Of a stretch of DNA of 64,000 nt, positions 40,861 through 50,849 are shown piece by piece (within the stretch, counting starts at the first letter, position 1; each line of letters opens with the position of its first letter). The notes under the pieces were generated by a model. That model was not told the DNA's origin. It searched no databases and saw only the letters and a list, made by a program, of their open reading frames with translations. The position numbers and the translations under genes are program-made. Origin of the DNA: Staphylococcus auricularis (GTDB taxonomy: Bacteria > Bacillota > Bacilli > Staphylococcales > Staphylococcaceae); contig NZ_LLER01000003.1 of assembly GCF_001500315.1 (NCBI RefSeq), positions 38,310-102,309 of the forward strand, given 5' to 3'.

Positions 40861-41526
40861 TTATGCATCACCCATCATCGTCACTGTAACAACACCTTCT
40901 ACTTGTCTTATTTTTTCTAAAATCGAAGGATTGATTTTCTCATCCAGTTCACAGGTCATGAGCGCATCGTCACCCTTTTCTTTTCGCGACATCTGCATGC
41001 TACCGACATTGATACTCGCTTCTCCTAATATATTCGCGACGCGCCCAATCGTGCCAAATATGTCCTTATGAAATACAAGTAGCGCAGGATAATTGCCACT
41101 CACTGCGATTTTAAAGCCATTAATTGCCACAATTTCAATCTTTCCGTCACCGATAGATACACCTTCTACAGATAACGACCGATCACCTTTACGCATGTCT
41201 ATCATCGCTGTATTTGGATGTGACCGTGTTTCTTGCATTTCGATAAATCTGACTCTCATACCAACCGCTTCTGCAGTCGTCAAACTATTTTGAATTCGAT
41301 CATCATCTGTATCATAACCTAATAAGCCTCCAACTAATGCCACATCCGTTCCATGTCCTTTATACGTTTCCATAAACGAACCATAGAGATAGATATCAAC
41401 TTGATCAGGTTGTATTTTAAATAAGTCTCTTGCGACTAGACCAATCCGTACCGCACCTGCAGTGTGAGACGAAGATGGCCCAACCATTGTAGGACCGATA
41501 ATATCGAATACACTTTTATATTTCAT
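40861..41526 (-). CDS. sdaAB: L-serine dehydratase, beta subunit
   Basis: The smaller subunit of L-serine dehydratase. The N-terminal domain has VFDIIGPTMVGPSSSHTAGA and the YGSFMETYKGHGTDVALVGG region. The C-terminal part (about 145-221) is an ACT domain (LLVFHKDIFGTIGRVANILG), a small amino-acid-sensing fold. The start is the second ATG (MKYKSVFDII), 8 bases after a GGGG site. It heads the sdaAB-sdaAA-recG cluster, downstream of fakA and its terminator. Confidence 0.95.
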   Translation of the reverse strand: MKYKSVFDIIGPTMVGPSSSHTAGAVRIGLVARDLFKIQPDQVDIYLYGSFMETYKGHGTDVALVGGLLGYDTDDDRIQNSLTTAEAVGMRVRFIEMQETRSHPNTAMIDMRKGDRSLSVEGVSIGDGKIEIVAINGFKIAVSGNYPALLVFHKDIFGTIGRVANILGEASINVGSMQMSRKEKGDDALMTCELDEKINPSILEKIRQVEGVVTVTMMGDA

Positions 41527-41693
41527 TGTCATTACCCCATTGTTTTATTGTTTGTAAATGCGCTTACATAGTGAATCTCACTCATTATAACAGATTAAAA
41601 TTTTATTTGAACAATTTTACCCGTAGAACAATTTTTTAAAATTTTGATTGATTTTCCTAAGAATGTAGGTGAGAAAATAAGGCGCTTACACAT

Positions 41694-41756
41694 AAAAAAG
41701 AGTCGAGATAATCGCTTGAGGTTATGACACCTCATAGCTGATCTCTCAACTCTTTC
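41694..41756 (-). terminator. Terminator of the yloU-fakA operon
   Basis: On the minus strand an arm AAAGAGTTGAGA pairs with TCTCGACTCTTT (G-U pairs included), with a second stem GAGGT/ACCTC inside, followed by a T6 run. It begins 13 bases after the fakA stop. Confidence 0.8.
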
Positions 41757-41769
41757 ACTCAATAACGTT

Positions 41770-43422
41770 TTATTCCACTGCAAATAAATAATGGTACACC
41801 GGTTGTTGACCTTCATGTTGATCGATTTCTACATCTTCGTAGTTTTCTTCTAGCCATTCAACCACAGCATCGGTCACTGAATCGGTAGCATCTTCGCCAG
41901 TGATCATTGTGACAATTTCACTATCGTCATCTAACATGTCTGTAAGGAGTGCTTTTATGGTATCTAGTTGTTCTGGATGACTTGCGATAATTTTATCTTC
42001 TTTCAGACCCATGAAAGCATCTTTTTTAATTTCAACATCATCTATCGTCGTATCTCTGACCGCATATGTGATAGCTCCAGAAGTCACCATTTCTATCGCT
42101 TCAACCATACGAGCTTTATTGTCCGCCAGAGAATCAGAAACATCAAAATTGAATAATGAACTAATCCCTTGTGGAATCGAACGCGTTGGAATGACAACGA
42201 CTTCTGCATCTACAATTTCAGCAGCTTGTTCACTTGCCATTAAAATATTCTTGTTATTTGGTAAAATAATCGCGCGTTTACATTGTGATTTTTCAATGAC
42301 ATCCACAATATCTTGTGTAGATGGGTTCATCGTTTGACCCCCACTAATCACGTGTGTAGCACCCATTGATTTAAACAATTCTGAAATGCCATCTCCCATT
42401 GAAATCGTAACAACGGCAGTTTCAACTGTTTCTGGTGTTTGTTGCATAGATTGTTGCTCTTTACGTACAACTTCTCTGTGTTGTTCACGCATGTTTTCTG
42501 ATTTCAGTTTAATCAATTCACCGTATTGTTGACCGTAATTGAACACTTCTCCTGGTGTTTCCGTATGCACATGTACTTTGACAACTTCATCATCACTGAT
42601 GACGAGGAGGGAATCACCGAATGCACTGACATCTTCTCTAAATTGTTGTTCATCAAATGGTTTTTTCTGTTTATCAAAACGAACCATCATTTCAGTACAA
42701 TAACCATAGATAATATCTTCAGTACTGATTACGCCATGGAAATCATGCTCATCATTCACGAAGTTTTCAGTATCGACTTTACTACTTTCTTTATTATCAG
42801 CAATCGTTTCCCCTTTTAACGCAGCTAAAAATCCTTCATAAACGAGAGTCAATCCTTTACCCCCACTGTCTACTACACCGACTTCTTTCAGCACTGGAAG
42901 TTGATTCGGTGTATTGTCTAATGATTGTTTTGCAGCTTCGATCGTTTGTGCCATTAATTCGATGCAATCTGTTGTTGATTGAGCGATTTTGACTGCTGCT
43001 TTTGCTGCATCTCTCGCAACGGTTAAAATTGTCCCCTCTACTGGTTTCATGATCGCTTTATAAGCCGTCTCCACACCGGCTTCTAAGCCTTTTGCAAATT
43101 GCGCTGCATCGATTTCCTCAAATGTTTCTATGTATTTACAAAAACCACGGAATAATTGAGAAAGGATGACCCCTGAATTACCACGTGCTCCCATCAATAA
43201 CCCTTTTGAAAATGTTTGACCTAAGGCACCGATGGCATGTGACACATTACTTTCAACTGCTTCTCTACCAGAGGTCATCGTAAGATTCATATTTGTCCCT
43301 GTATCGCCGTCTGGCACGGGATACACATTGAGAGAATCTACTAATTCTGCATTATTCGATAAATTCTGCGCGCCTTGTATGATCATGTTGGAAAAAATCT
43401 GACCATTTATTTTGCTAACCAT
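41770..43422 (-). CDS. fakA: Fatty acid kinase subunit FakA (DAK2/YloV family)
   Basis: FakA phosphorylates exogenous fatty acids bound to FakB carriers, feeding them into phospholipids; in S. aureus it also affects virulence gene expression. The N-terminal DAK2 kinase domain (about 1-200) contains [16 protein letters not shown], the nucleotide and metal site, and [19 protein letters not shown] middle domain (about 225-310) and a C-terminal DegV-like domain complete 550 residues. It starts 13 bases after yloU. It complements the de novo pathway encoded by fabD/fabG/plsX in this window. Confidence 0.95.
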   Translation of the reverse strand: MVSKINGQIFSNMIIQGAQNLSNNAELVDSLNVYPVPDGDTGTNMNLTMTSGREAVESNVSHAIGALGQTFSKGLLMGARGNSGVILSQLFRGFCKYIETFEEIDAAQFAKGLEAGVETAYKAIMKPVEGTILTVARDAAKAAVKIAQSTTDCIELMAQTIEAAKQSLDNTPNQLPVLKEVGVVDSGGKGLTLVYEGFLAALKGETIADNKESSKVDTENFVNDEHDFHGVISTEDIIYGYCTEMMVRFDKQKKPFDEQQFREDVSAFGDSLLVISDDEVVKVHVHTETPGEVFNYGQQYGELIKLKSENMREQHREVVRKEQQSMQQTPETVETAVVTISMGDGISELFKSMGATHVISGGQTMNPSTQDIVDVIEKSQCKRAIILPNNKNILMASEQAAEIVDAEVVVIPTRSIPQGISSLFNFDVSDSLADNKARMVEAIEMVTSGAITYAVRDTTIDDVEIKKDAFMGLKEDKIIASHPEQLDTIKALLTDMLDDDSEIVTMITGEDATDSVTDAVVEWLEENYEDVEIDQHEGQQPVYHYLFAVE

Positions 43423-43435
43423 TCAAGTTGTCCTC

Positions 43436-43807
43436 CTAGCTTTTGTTGCCGTTATTTACACGTACACCTTGTACAAATATATTTATGGAACTCACCTTAA
43501 TCTTCAACGTTTGTTCGAGTGTGTATTTCACAGTGGATTGTACATTATTTGCTACTTCAGTAATTTTAGTACCGTAGCTCACGATGATGTACATATCGAC
43601 ATCGATAACACCTTTATCTTCACGTACGATGATTCCTTTGGCAAAATTTTCATGACCTAATATTTCAGCGATGCCGTCACGTACTTGTTGTCTTGAAGCC
43701 ATGCCAACAATCCCATAACATTCTACTGCTTTACTCCCAACAACAGATGCTATCACATCATTTGAAATATCTATATGACCGTAGTCATTTTTAATTTTTA
43801 AAGTCAT
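43436..43807 (-). CDS. Asp23/Gls24 family protein YloU
   Basis: A 123-residue member of the Asp23/Gls24 (DUF322) family. It opens MTLKIKNDYGHIDISNDVIASVVG and contains ECYGIVGMASRQQVRDG and VDVDMYIIVSYGTKI, the conserved middle of the family. These proteins are membrane-associated, envelope-stress-linked and often abundant. The gene sits 13 bases upstream of fakA in the yloU-yloV arrangement found across Firmicutes, suggesting a role near lipid or envelope metabolism. The exact function is not known. The ribosome binding site is GGAGG. Confidence 0.93.
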   Translation of the reverse strand: MTLKIKNDYGHIDISNDVIASVVGSKAVECYGIVGMASRQQVRDGIAEILGHENFAKGIIVREDKGVIDVDMYIIVSYGTKITEVANNVQSTVKYTLEQTLKIKVSSINIFVQGVRVNNGNKS

Positions 43808-44243
43808 AGTGTGACCTCCACCTCATCATAAAATTATTATTCTCTTACATTTAGTGCATATCTAATCTATAACTACTTCTACTGAGTTTGGATATGGTTT
43901 AGTTTGTTGTGAATTCTAGCTCATTAATTTAAACTGTATGTTATTAATACGATGCAATCGATTTTTCTGATGATACCTAGCTCATTGTAGTTACATTAAA
44001 ATGAAAGATTCAAAATAATTTTACATAGACGCATATAAAAATTTAGGATCTGATCATTTATTTTACTTGCCATTCAATATAACTACTCGGCTCAAAGCAA
44101 TATTATAACATAATAATCACATAACTAAAGTATAAACACAAACGAAATAAGAAATATGTATTGCTATGAAGGTACGAATATGGTACATTATTTGAGTATA
44201 TAGTAGTTAAGTGTATTTATATTTATTAAAGGAGGTACTTTTC
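43808..44243. other. Divergent intergenic region between yloU and rpmB
   Basis: A 436-base AT-rich stretch with no credible gene. It carries the rpmB promoter (44161-44189) on the plus strand. The promoter of yloU-fakA should lie near 43830-43870 on the minus strand, but I could not fix its boxes. No strong hairpin or repeat is seen in the middle. Confidence 0.6.
44161..44189 (+). promoter_or_regulatory. Promoter of rpmB
   Basis: A -35 box TTGCTA (44161-44166) and -10 box TACATT (44184-44189) are spaced by exactly 17 bases, about 55 bases upstream of the rpmB start. Confidence 0.6.
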
Positions 44244-44432
44244 ATGGGTAAACAATGTTACGTTACAGGACGTAAAGCTTCAACAGGTAACAAACGTTCT
44301 CACGCATTAAACTCAACTAAACGTCGTTGGAATGCTAACCTTCATAAAGTTAGAATTCTTGTAGACGGCAAACCTAAAAAAGTTTGGGTTTCAGCTCGTG
44401 CTTTAAAATCTGGTAAAGTTACAAGAGTTTAA
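44244..44432 (+). CDS. rpmB: 50S ribosomal protein L28
   Basis: L28 is a small basic protein of the large subunit. The 62 residues [20 protein letters not shown] onward match the family through [14 protein letters not shown] chose the ATG at 44244, preceded by AAAGGAGG at 7-8 bases; an upstream in-frame ATG adds 11 unconserved residues. The zinc-ribbon cysteines of some L28 forms are reduced to one Cys, so this is the zinc-free type. It is monocistronic, with its own promoter and terminator, opposite to its neighbours. Confidence 0.97.
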   Translation: MGKQCYVTGRKASTGNKRSHALNSTKRRWNANLHKVRILVDGKPKKVWVSARALKSGKVTRV

Positions 44433-44447
44433 TAAATATAATGCACT

Positions 44448-44483
44448 AAAGGCTCATCCTTATGTGGAGGAAGAGCCTTTTTT
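44448..44483 (+). terminator. Terminator of rpmB
   Basis: AAAGGCTC (44448-44455) pairs with GAGCCTTT (44473-44480), with an inner CCT/AGG stem, followed by further T. It lies 16 bases after the rpmB stop, just before the convergent end of thiN. Confidence 0.85.
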
Positions 44484-44494
44484 TATGCCTTCTT

Positions 44495-45130
44495 TTAATC
44501 CCTACTGCGGAACATTAACAAATGTCCTTCATTGATAGTCACTTCGCCGTCACGATCTGTCAGTTCATTAGAAATCGTTAACGTCGAACCTAGAGTTAAC
44601 GTCGTCTGATCCAAATTATATTTAAAGTGTTTAAGCGAGATCGTCGTCGGATATGTCACAGGTACGAATGAGATGTATTGATATGTCTCATCGTTTTCAA
44701 TGCGATGATGTCCCTTTGTTATTAGCATAATTTGGTTTTGATCATCGAGGATGCGAATCGTTACCCCTTGTTTTGCATATTCTGGTTTTTCTAAAACTTG
44801 TAGCGCACCCATAAAATGATCGAGGCGACCCCCAGTAGCACCATAAATATCAATCTCCGTGTAACCTGCTGCTACAGCTTCCTCTACACCTAAGGCGAGA
44901 TCCGTATCATCTTTCATTGGGTTTAACGGATTAATATCGATATGTTGAGCTAGTTGCTCACGTTCTGAATCGTTAATCGAATCAAAATCACCGACTGCAA
45001 ACTGTGGAGTCACTCCATGTTGCACGAGAATGAGTGCACCTTTATCGATACCAATCCAATGCGCATCTGTTTGTTGTTCCCACAAACCTATTGGTAGATG
45101 TCGATCGCTACATAATAAATTCACTTTCAT
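44495..45130 (-). CDS. thiN: Thiamine pyrophosphokinase
   Basis: ThiN converts thiamine to thiamine pyrophosphate. The N-terminal catalytic domain carries HWIGIDKGALIL and the motif FAVGDFDSI, with MKDDTDLALG and IYGATGGRLDHFMG following, all family signatures. The C-terminal part is the small beta-domain that binds thiamine. I chose the ATG at 45130 (MKVNLLCSD), 9 bases after AAAGG; a TTG start three codons earlier is possible. It is the last gene of rsgA-rpe-thiN, 5 bases after rpe. Confidence 0.94.
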   Translation of the reverse strand: MKVNLLCSDRHLPIGLWEQQTDAHWIGIDKGALILVQHGVTPQFAVGDFDSINDSEREQLAQHIDINPLNPMKDDTDLALGVEEAVAAGYTEIDIYGATGGRLDHFMGALQVLEKPEYAKQGVTIRILDDQNQIMLITKGHHRIENDETYQYISFVPVTYPTTISLKHFKYNLDQTTLTLGSTLTISNELTDRDGEVTINEGHLLMFRSRD

Positions 45131-45135
45131 AAAAA

Positions 45136-45786
45136 TCAACCTTTCAATTGATTGGTTACTGCCACATAATCTGACTGTTGGAAGAAATGAGAACCCACGA
45201 CCAACATATCTGCACCGTGTTCTTTAACTACAGGTGCTGTTTCATCATTGATTCCCCCATCAACTTCAATACTAAATGAGAGTGATTGTGACGATTTAAG
45301 TTCCATAAGTTGGTCGATTTTTTCGATACAGTTCTCGATAAAAGGTTGCCCACCAAAACCAGGATTCACCGTCATCACTAATACGTAGTCCACATCACGT
45401 AAAACGGGCACTATCTCTGAAACAGGCGTTCCTGGATTGATGACCACGCCTGCCTTCGCATCATGCTGTTTAATGAGTTGAATTGCGCGATGAATATGCG
45501 GTGTTGCTTCAACATGGACGGAAATCAAATCAGCACCGTGTTCTGCAATGGTTGGAATATATTGTTCAGGATGTTCAATCATTAAATGAACATCAATAGG
45601 TAATTGTGTCCCTTTACGTACAGCATCGAGAATCGGTACACCAATTGAAATATTGGGTACAAATTGTCCATCCATCATATCAAAATGAACTCCGTCAACC
45701 TTCGCATGTTCTAGAGCTTCGAGTTCATCATTCAACGTTAAAAAATCAGCAGATAATAATGAAGGATATACTTTTACTTGAGTCAT
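45136..45786 (-). CDS. rpe: Ribulose-phosphate 3-epimerase
   Basis: Rpe interconverts ribulose-5-phosphate and xylulose-5-phosphate in the pentose phosphate pathway. The TIM-barrel carries YPSLLSADFLTLNDELE at the start, the metal-site motifs VHFDMMDGQFVPN and DVHLMIEHPEQ, VMTVNPGFGGQPFIE, and the phosphate-binding EVDGGINDETAP. Length 216 is normal. It overlaps rsgA by one base (TAATG) and precedes thiN by 5 bases, so these three are coupled. Confidence 0.97.
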   Translation of the reverse strand: MTQVKVYPSLLSADFLTLNDELEALEHAKVDGVHFDMMDGQFVPNISIGVPILDAVRKGTQLPIDVHLMIEHPEQYIPTIAEHGADLISVHVEATPHIHRAIQLIKQHDAKAGVVINPGTPVSEIVPVLRDVDYVLVMTVNPGFGGQPFIENCIEKIDQLMELKSSQSLSFSIEVDGGINDETAPVVKEHGADMLVVGSHFFQQSDYVAVTNQLKG

Positions 45787-46661
45787 TAATATTTTTCCTT
45801 TCTGTTCGCAAGTTCTTGATAGAGCTGCACATAATCATCATATCTAGATTGTGCGATCTCTTCATTTTCGACTGCAGTTTTCACCCTACATTTAGGTTCA
45901 TTCATATGATTGCAGTCTCTGAACTTACACTGTTCTCCAAATTCATCTATTTCCAGAAAATAGTGTTTTAACATATCTTTGCTAATATGATCAAAATCTA
46001 ACGCACTAAAGCCTGGCGTATCAGCGATATAACCTGAATCGCGCTTAAACAATTCCGTATGGCGTGTCGTGTGTCGACCCCGATTTAAAGATTTTGAGAT
46101 ATGTTGAGTTTCTATATCTAGTTCAGGGTATAGATGATTTAAAATCGTTGATTTACCTACACCCGATTGACCACTTAATACCACCAAACCATCCGACCAG
46201 TCATCGCACATGGCTTGATAGTCATCATCTTGGCCAATGCTTTGAACGAGATAATCCATTTCACGATAAATGTCTAACTGCGCATCCAATGCTTTCTTTT
46301 CTGCATCTGATAATAAATCACATTTCGTTACTAGGATGCTTGGTTGCAACGCATAAGAATGCGCAATGACTAAATAACGATTTAATAATTGAGTTGAAAA
46401 TTGAGGTTCTACCGCGCTCATCACAATAATGAGTTGATCGATATTACTTACAGGCGGTCGCTTTAATTCATTTTTTCTATCATGGACATGTTGAATATAA
46501 CCTTCAGAAACATTCTCTACTTCAAAATCTACAACATCTCCAACCAATGGTGAAAACTTTTTCTTTCTAAATAATCCTCGTGGTTTTGTATCATAATAAC
46601 TTCCCTCAACATCTACTTGATACACGCCACTTAATAGTTTTACAATTCGCCCTGTTTTCAA
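45786..46661 (-). CDS. rsgA: Ribosome small-subunit GTPase RsgA (YloQ)
   Basis: RsgA is a circularly permuted GTPase that checks late 30S assembly. It has an N-terminal OB-fold (about 1-65), then the G4 motif VTKCD, P-loop GQSGVGKST and DTPG ([12 protein letters not shown]), and a C-terminal zinc knuckle ([14 protein letters not shown]). I chose a TTG start at 46661, giving [17 protein letters not shown], the S. aureus-like N-terminus, 6 bases after an AGGTG site. An upstream ATG would add 10 unconserved residues. Length 291. Confidence 0.94.
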   Translation of the reverse strand: MKTGRIVKLLSGVYQVDVEGSYYDTKPRGLFRKKKFSPLVGDVVDFEVENVSEGYIQHVHDRKNELKRPPVSNIDQLIIVMSAVEPQFSTQLLNRYLVIAHSYALQPSILVTKCDLLSDAEKKALDAQLDIYREMDYLVQSIGQDDDYQAMCDDWSDGLVVLSGQSGVGKSTILNHLYPELDIETQHISKSLNRGRHTTRHTELFKRDSGYIADTPGFSALDFDHISKDMLKHYFLEIDEFGEQCKFRDCNHMNEPKCRVKTAVENEEIAQSRYDDYVQLYQELANRKEKY

Positions 46662-46833
46662 CGTCGCACCTCGCTTTATATACATATACATCTTTATTAT
46701 ATCAAAGCTGACTATGTTTAAATATATTTTTAACTAAAATAATAGTCATTCATTAAGATCAAATACTTCCTGGCATTTAGCGCTATATTCTCACATTTTT
46801 AAATCAAATCAAAACGATGGATTTGCTCTTTCA

Positions 46834-46875
46834 AAATAAAAAGCCAATCACCATCCTCAACGGATAGCAATTGGC
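46834..46875 (-). terminator. Terminator of the def-stk1 operon
   Basis: On the minus strand GCCAATTGCTATCC (46862-46875) pairs over 14 positions, with G-U pairs, with GGATGGTGATTGGC (46843-46856), followed by a T5 run. It lies 15 bases after the stk1 stop, so rsgA-rpe-thiN probably has a separate promoter. Confidence 0.88.
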
Positions 46876-46890
46876 ATCAAATGTAACTTG

Positions 46891-49005
46891 TTATTTATCG
46901 TAAGGAATATCTTTATCGGCAACAACTTTGCCATCGACACGAACTGTATAGCCAGCTGTCTTATCTTTTTCGATTTCCAGCGGTATTTCTATCGACTTAT
47001 CGGATTTGATATTGTACGTCTGGCTCGGTTCGTTACCTACTTTGTTTTTATCTCGTACAAACACTTCAACTTCTTGTGATTTATCATTTTTTCCTGAATA
47101 CGGGACTTCAACCGTTTCTACATAATCTTTTGTAGCAGCTGACTCAGGACCTGATGATTTGTTATCGGAATTATTATCGTTATCTTCATCATTTTGTTTA
47201 CTGTCATTTTTACTTTCTTTTTTATCATCTTTTTTCTCTTTATCTGAGTCTTTGTCTGATGATTGATCTTTGTCAGAAGCTTTGCCTTCTGAGACTACAA
47301 AGTTAATGGTTGAACCTTCATCCACTTCTTTATTTTTAGGTGATTGACTGATGACATCGCCTTTTTTCACAGAATTACTGTTTTCTTTTTCTGTAATATT
47401 GACTTTAAATCCTTTATTTTCTAATTCTTGTTTCGCCGTATTATAGGATTTATTGATGTAGTTTCCAACGTATACTTGTTTCACACCTAATGACTCAGTC
47501 AAGATGACGTTACCGCCTTGCACCTTAACTTTACTACCCGGGTAAACATTCTGCGATTCTATGAAACCTTTTGAAATACCTTGGGTCGTATAGGCTTTGT
47601 TGACTTTCACATCTTTGATGCCAAGTTCTTCTAATCGCGTCACAGCCTCTTCACGTTTCATCCCGCAAAGATTAGGCATCGTCACTTGTTTCACACCTTT
47701 AGAAACGACGATGTCTATCGCTGAATCACGTTCGACACGCTCACCACTTTCAGGGTTGGTACGAATGATTTTATCTTTCGCATACTTGTTACTATAATCA
47801 TGCGATACTTTACCTAATTTAAGTGATTGTTCCTCTAGCGCTTGTTTAGCTTCTTGTTCTGTTTTACCAGATACATCTGGGGTTTCTGCATATTTATGGC
47901 CGAACATGCCCCATGCTCCGAAACCAATTAACCCGATGAGAAGAAAAATGAAGATCAATGCGAAAATGATTTTTTTAAATGGTGAGCGTTTCTTTGTCGG
48001 TTCAACGTAAAACTGAGATTCGTTACTTTGTAATTTTAACTGATCGACGACTGGAATTTGCATCGTTTGTTTTATATTTTTCGCTTTAGCCTCGTCATCT
48101 TTCAATTTAGACTGTAGGGCTTGCTTATCAATGACCATCGTTTGGTTCTGATCTTCATATAAATCCAGTGGCTGTTCGTCTTTACGTGACGGATCTAACG
48201 CTGTAGCGAGATCGTCGCTCAGTTCTTTCACACTTTCATAACGTCGATCTCGTTCTTTAGCCGTTGCTTTTAAGATGACATTACTCAATGCTTGTGGAAC
48301 ATCTTCTCGGTAATCTGATACATTAGGCATCGGATCTTGAATGTGTTTGATGGCGATACTAATTGCTGTTTCTCCAGTAAAAGGAGGTTCTCCCATCAAC
48401 ATCTCATAAATGACGACCCCTATAGAATAAATATCTGTTTTATAATCCGTTGACTCGCCACGGGCTTGTTCAGGTGAAAGATATTGTACCGTACCAAGCA
48501 CATGATTGGTTTTCGTCATCGTTGTTTCACTCAACACTTTAGCTATGCCAAAATCAAGTAACTTCAACTCATGATCATTCGCGAATAAAATATTTTGTGG
48601 TTTAATGTCTCGATGCACGATGTGACATTCGTGTGCGTGAGCGATACCATCTATAATTTGATTCGTGAACTCAACCACTGTTTCTACTGGGATGGGATGA
48701 TTCGATTTAATATATTGGGATAATGTTGGGCCTTCAACATATTCCATAACTAAGAAGAAACATTCGTCGTCTTCTGTGATGTCATATACATCAACAATGT
48801 GATCGTGTGCCAATTGTGTTAAATGGTGCACTTCTCGTTCAAAACGTTGAATTGTTTCTTCTTGTTCTCCTGATGGTATAGAGATGGCTTTGATGGCCAC
48901 TTTACGTTGTAAAATCGTATCCTGAGCTAAGTAAACGGTACTCATGCCTCCGCCGCCTAATTTTTCTAAGACGTGGTACCTTTCGTTAATCATTTTACCT
49001 ATCAT
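46891..49005 (-). CDS. stk1: Serine/threonine protein kinase with PASTA domains (Stk1/PrkC)
   Basis: A membrane kinase that senses muropeptides/lipid II and tunes cell-wall metabolism and beta-lactam tolerance. The cytosolic kinase domain (about 1-270) has Gly-loop GGGGMS at 17-22, Lys39, HRDIKPQN with Asp133, and DFG at 151-153. A juxtamembrane segment leads to one transmembrane helix (about 346-368). Three extracellular PASTA repeats (about 373-577), a Ser/Asp/Lys-rich linker (about 578-620) and a terminal domain follow. Length 704 is somewhat longer than many, mainly through the linker. It overlaps stp1 by 4 bases. The gene is also called pknB. Confidence 0.97.
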   Translation of the reverse strand: MIGKMINERYHVLEKLGGGGMSTVYLAQDTILQRKVAIKAISIPSGEQEETIQRFEREVHHLTQLAHDHIVDVYDITEDDECFFLVMEYVEGPTLSQYIKSNHPIPVETVVEFTNQIIDGIAHAHECHIVHRDIKPQNILFANDHELKLLDFGIAKVLSETTMTKTNHVLGTVQYLSPEQARGESTDYKTDIYSIGVVIYEMLMGEPPFTGETAISIAIKHIQDPMPNVSDYREDVPQALSNVILKATAKERDRRYESVKELSDDLATALDPSRKDEQPLDLYEDQNQTMVIDKQALQSKLKDDEAKAKNIKQTMQIPVVDQLKLQSNESQFYVEPTKKRSPFKKIIFALIFIFLLIGLIGFGAWGMFGHKYAETPDVSGKTEQEAKQALEEQSLKLGKVSHDYSNKYAKDKIIRTNPESGERVERDSAIDIVVSKGVKQVTMPNLCGMKREEAVTRLEELGIKDVKVNKAYTTQGISKGFIESQNVYPGSKVKVQGGNVILTESLGVKQVYVGNYINKSYNTAKQELENKGFKVNITEKENSNSVKKGDVISQSPKNKEVDEGSTINFVVSEGKASDKDQSSDKDSDKEKKDDKKESKNDSKQNDEDNDNNSDNKSSGPESAATKDYVETVEVPYSGKNDKSQEVEVFVRDKNKVGNEPSQTYNIKSDKSIEIPLEIEKDKTAGYTVRVDGKVVADKDIPYDK

Positions 49006-49748
49006 ACTTGCTCACCTTCAATCTCAGCTAAGATAATACTGATATTGTCCTTAGATGAAGCTGCTTCTGCATGTTCTAATAATTTTTCACCTTGCGTATG
49101 TAGGTCTTCCTTTTCATCGCTAAGTAATTGTTGCAACGTATCATCACGTACGTAATCCGTTAAACCATCAGTGGCAAAAAGTAAGTAATTATATAAGCGT
49201 GTTCGTTTTACGAAGATATCCGCTTTCACAAATTTATCTGTGCCCATCACTTTTGTAATGATATTACGCTGAGGATGATTAAATGCCTCTTCTTCAGTGA
49301 TTTCACCTATCATAAGGAGATAATTAACAAAAGAATGATCGTGGGTAACTTGTTCGATCTTTCTACTATTGATGAGATAAGCACGAGAGTCACCTATATT
49401 GGCGATGACAACATGGTGATCATACACTAAAGCACAGACACAAGTCGTTCCCATACCATGATATTCAATTGACTCAACAGATTGTTGGTAGAGTTCACGA
49501 TTCACTTGTCCAAGTGTCGTTTGGAGCCAGTCCTCAGCTTGAGATTCTTCGATGTAATTTTCCGCTTCAAAACGTGTTTTTATGGCGTCGACGACAAATT
49601 GACTTGCGACTTCACCTGCGCGATGTCCACCCATGCCGTCACATATCACTAATAATTGTTGTTGTGTTTGGTTGTAGTAAATCCCGCCTGCATCTTCATT
49701 TTTATCACGGAATTGACCTGTGTTCGTAAAGAATTGTGCATTTAGCAT
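49002..49748 (-). CDS. stp1: PP2C-family serine/threonine phosphatase (Stp1/PrpC)
   Basis: The phosphatase that reverses Stk1 phosphorylation. PP2C metal-site motifs are present: DKNEDAGGIYY, VICDGMGGHRAGEVAS, ANIGDSRAYLI, LFATDGLTDYV and SSKDNISIILAEI. Length 248 is typical. It is cytosolic. It overlaps stk1 by 4 bases (ATGA-type coupling) and begins 6 bases after rlmN ends. Confidence 0.97.
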   Translation of the reverse strand: MLNAQFFTNTGQFRDKNEDAGGIYYNQTQQQLLVICDGMGGHRAGEVASQFVVDAIKTRFEAENYIEESQAEDWLQTTLGQVNRELYQQSVESIEYHGMGTTCVCALVYDHHVVIANIGDSRAYLINSRKIEQVTHDHSFVNYLLMIGEITEEEAFNHPQRNIITKVMGTDKFVKADIFVKRTRLYNYLLFATDGLTDYVRDDTLQQLLSDEKEDLHTQGEKLLEHAEAASSKDNISIILAEIEGEQV

Positions 49749-49754
49749 TTGTTA

Positions 49755-50849
49755 TTACCTCGTTTCCACTTTGCGTTCCTTTGCTCGTAACTGACCACAA
49801 GCTGCGTCGATATCTGCACCTTGTTCACGACGAATCGTTACATTGACACCGAGTCGTTTTAATTCTTTTTCAAATTTGAAAATGTCATCTTTTGGCGTTT
49901 TCACATAATTTCGTTCAGGGACATGATTGACCGGAATGAGATTGACATGGCAATTTAAATCTTTGATGAGATGTGCTAAATCTCTAGCGTGTTCAACCTG
50001 GTCATTCACACCACCAAATAATCCATATTCAAATGTGACACGACGATTCGTCTGTTGTTGATAATAGTGTATCGCTTCTATTAATTTATCAACATTGTAA
50101 GCACGATTGATTGGCATTAAACGAGATCGTATCTCATCTTTAGCAGCATGTAAACTCACCGCAAAATTAATTTGAATATCTTCTTCAGCGAAGTCATAAA
50201 TGCGCGGAATGATACCAGACGTTGATACAGTAATATGTCTTGCACCAATGTTCAATCCATGATCGTGATTCACGATGTATAAGAAATCCATCATCTCGTC
50301 ATAGTTTTCAAACGGTTCGCCAATGCCCATGATCACGATTTGAGAGACACGTTCATCCGTTTTATCCAATGCTTTTTGCACTGTGAGCACTTGTGCAACG
50401 ATTTCTCCAGCCTCTAGGTTTCTCTTTAATCCACCAATTGAAGAGGCACAGAATGTACAGCCAATACGACAGCCGACTTGAGTCGTTACACATACTGAGT
50501 TGCCGTATTCATGACGCATCAATACCGTTTCTATCGTATAACCATCTTGAAGTTCAAATAAAAACTTAATAGTTCCATCTTTACTTTCCTGTTTAACGAC
50601 CACGGATAACGTCGTAATCGCAAAATTTTCTTTTAATAACGCACGTAGGTCTTTCGATAGATTGGTCATTTCATCAAAATGATCGACACGTTTGTCATAC
50701 AACCATTCAAAGATTTGTTTCGCTCTGAATTTAGGTTGGCCTTGTTCGATTAACCAGGACTGTAATTCTTCAAATTTCAGTGAATAAATAGACTGTTTGT
50801 CGAAGTCTGGTAAAAATTTATTCTTTTTCTTCTTTTCCGCAGTGATCAT
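49755..50849 (-). CDS. rlmN: Dual-specificity 23S rRNA/tRNA adenine-C2 methyltransferase RlmN
   Basis: RlmN is a radical-SAM enzyme that methylates C2 of A2503 in 23S rRNA and A37 in some tRNAs. The [4Fe-4S]-SAM cysteines are Cys127, Cys131 and Cys134 ([11 protein letters not shown]). The GEPFENYDE loop and the C-terminal [15 protein letters not shown] region with its conserved methyl-carrying Cys are visible. The lysine-rich N-terminus (residues 5-11) is normal in staphylococci. Length 364. It overlaps the rsmB stop by 4 bases. Confidence 0.97.
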   Translation of the reverse strand: MITAEKKKKNKFLPDFDKQSIYSLKFEELQSWLIEQGQPKFRAKQIFEWLYDKRVDHFDEMTNLSKDLRALLKENFAITTLSVVVKQESKDGTIKFLFELQDGYTIETVLMRHEYGNSVCVTTQVGCRIGCTFCASSIGGLKRNLEAGEIVAQVLTVQKALDKTDERVSQIVIMGIGEPFENYDEMMDFLYIVNHDHGLNIGARHITVSTSGIIPRIYDFAEEDIQINFAVSLHAAKDEIRSRLMPINRAYNVDKLIEAIHYYQQQTNRRVTFEYGLFGGVNDQVEHARDLAHLIKDLNCHVNLIPVNHVPERNYVKTPKDDIFKFEKELKRLGVNVTIRREQGADIDAACGQLRAKERKVETR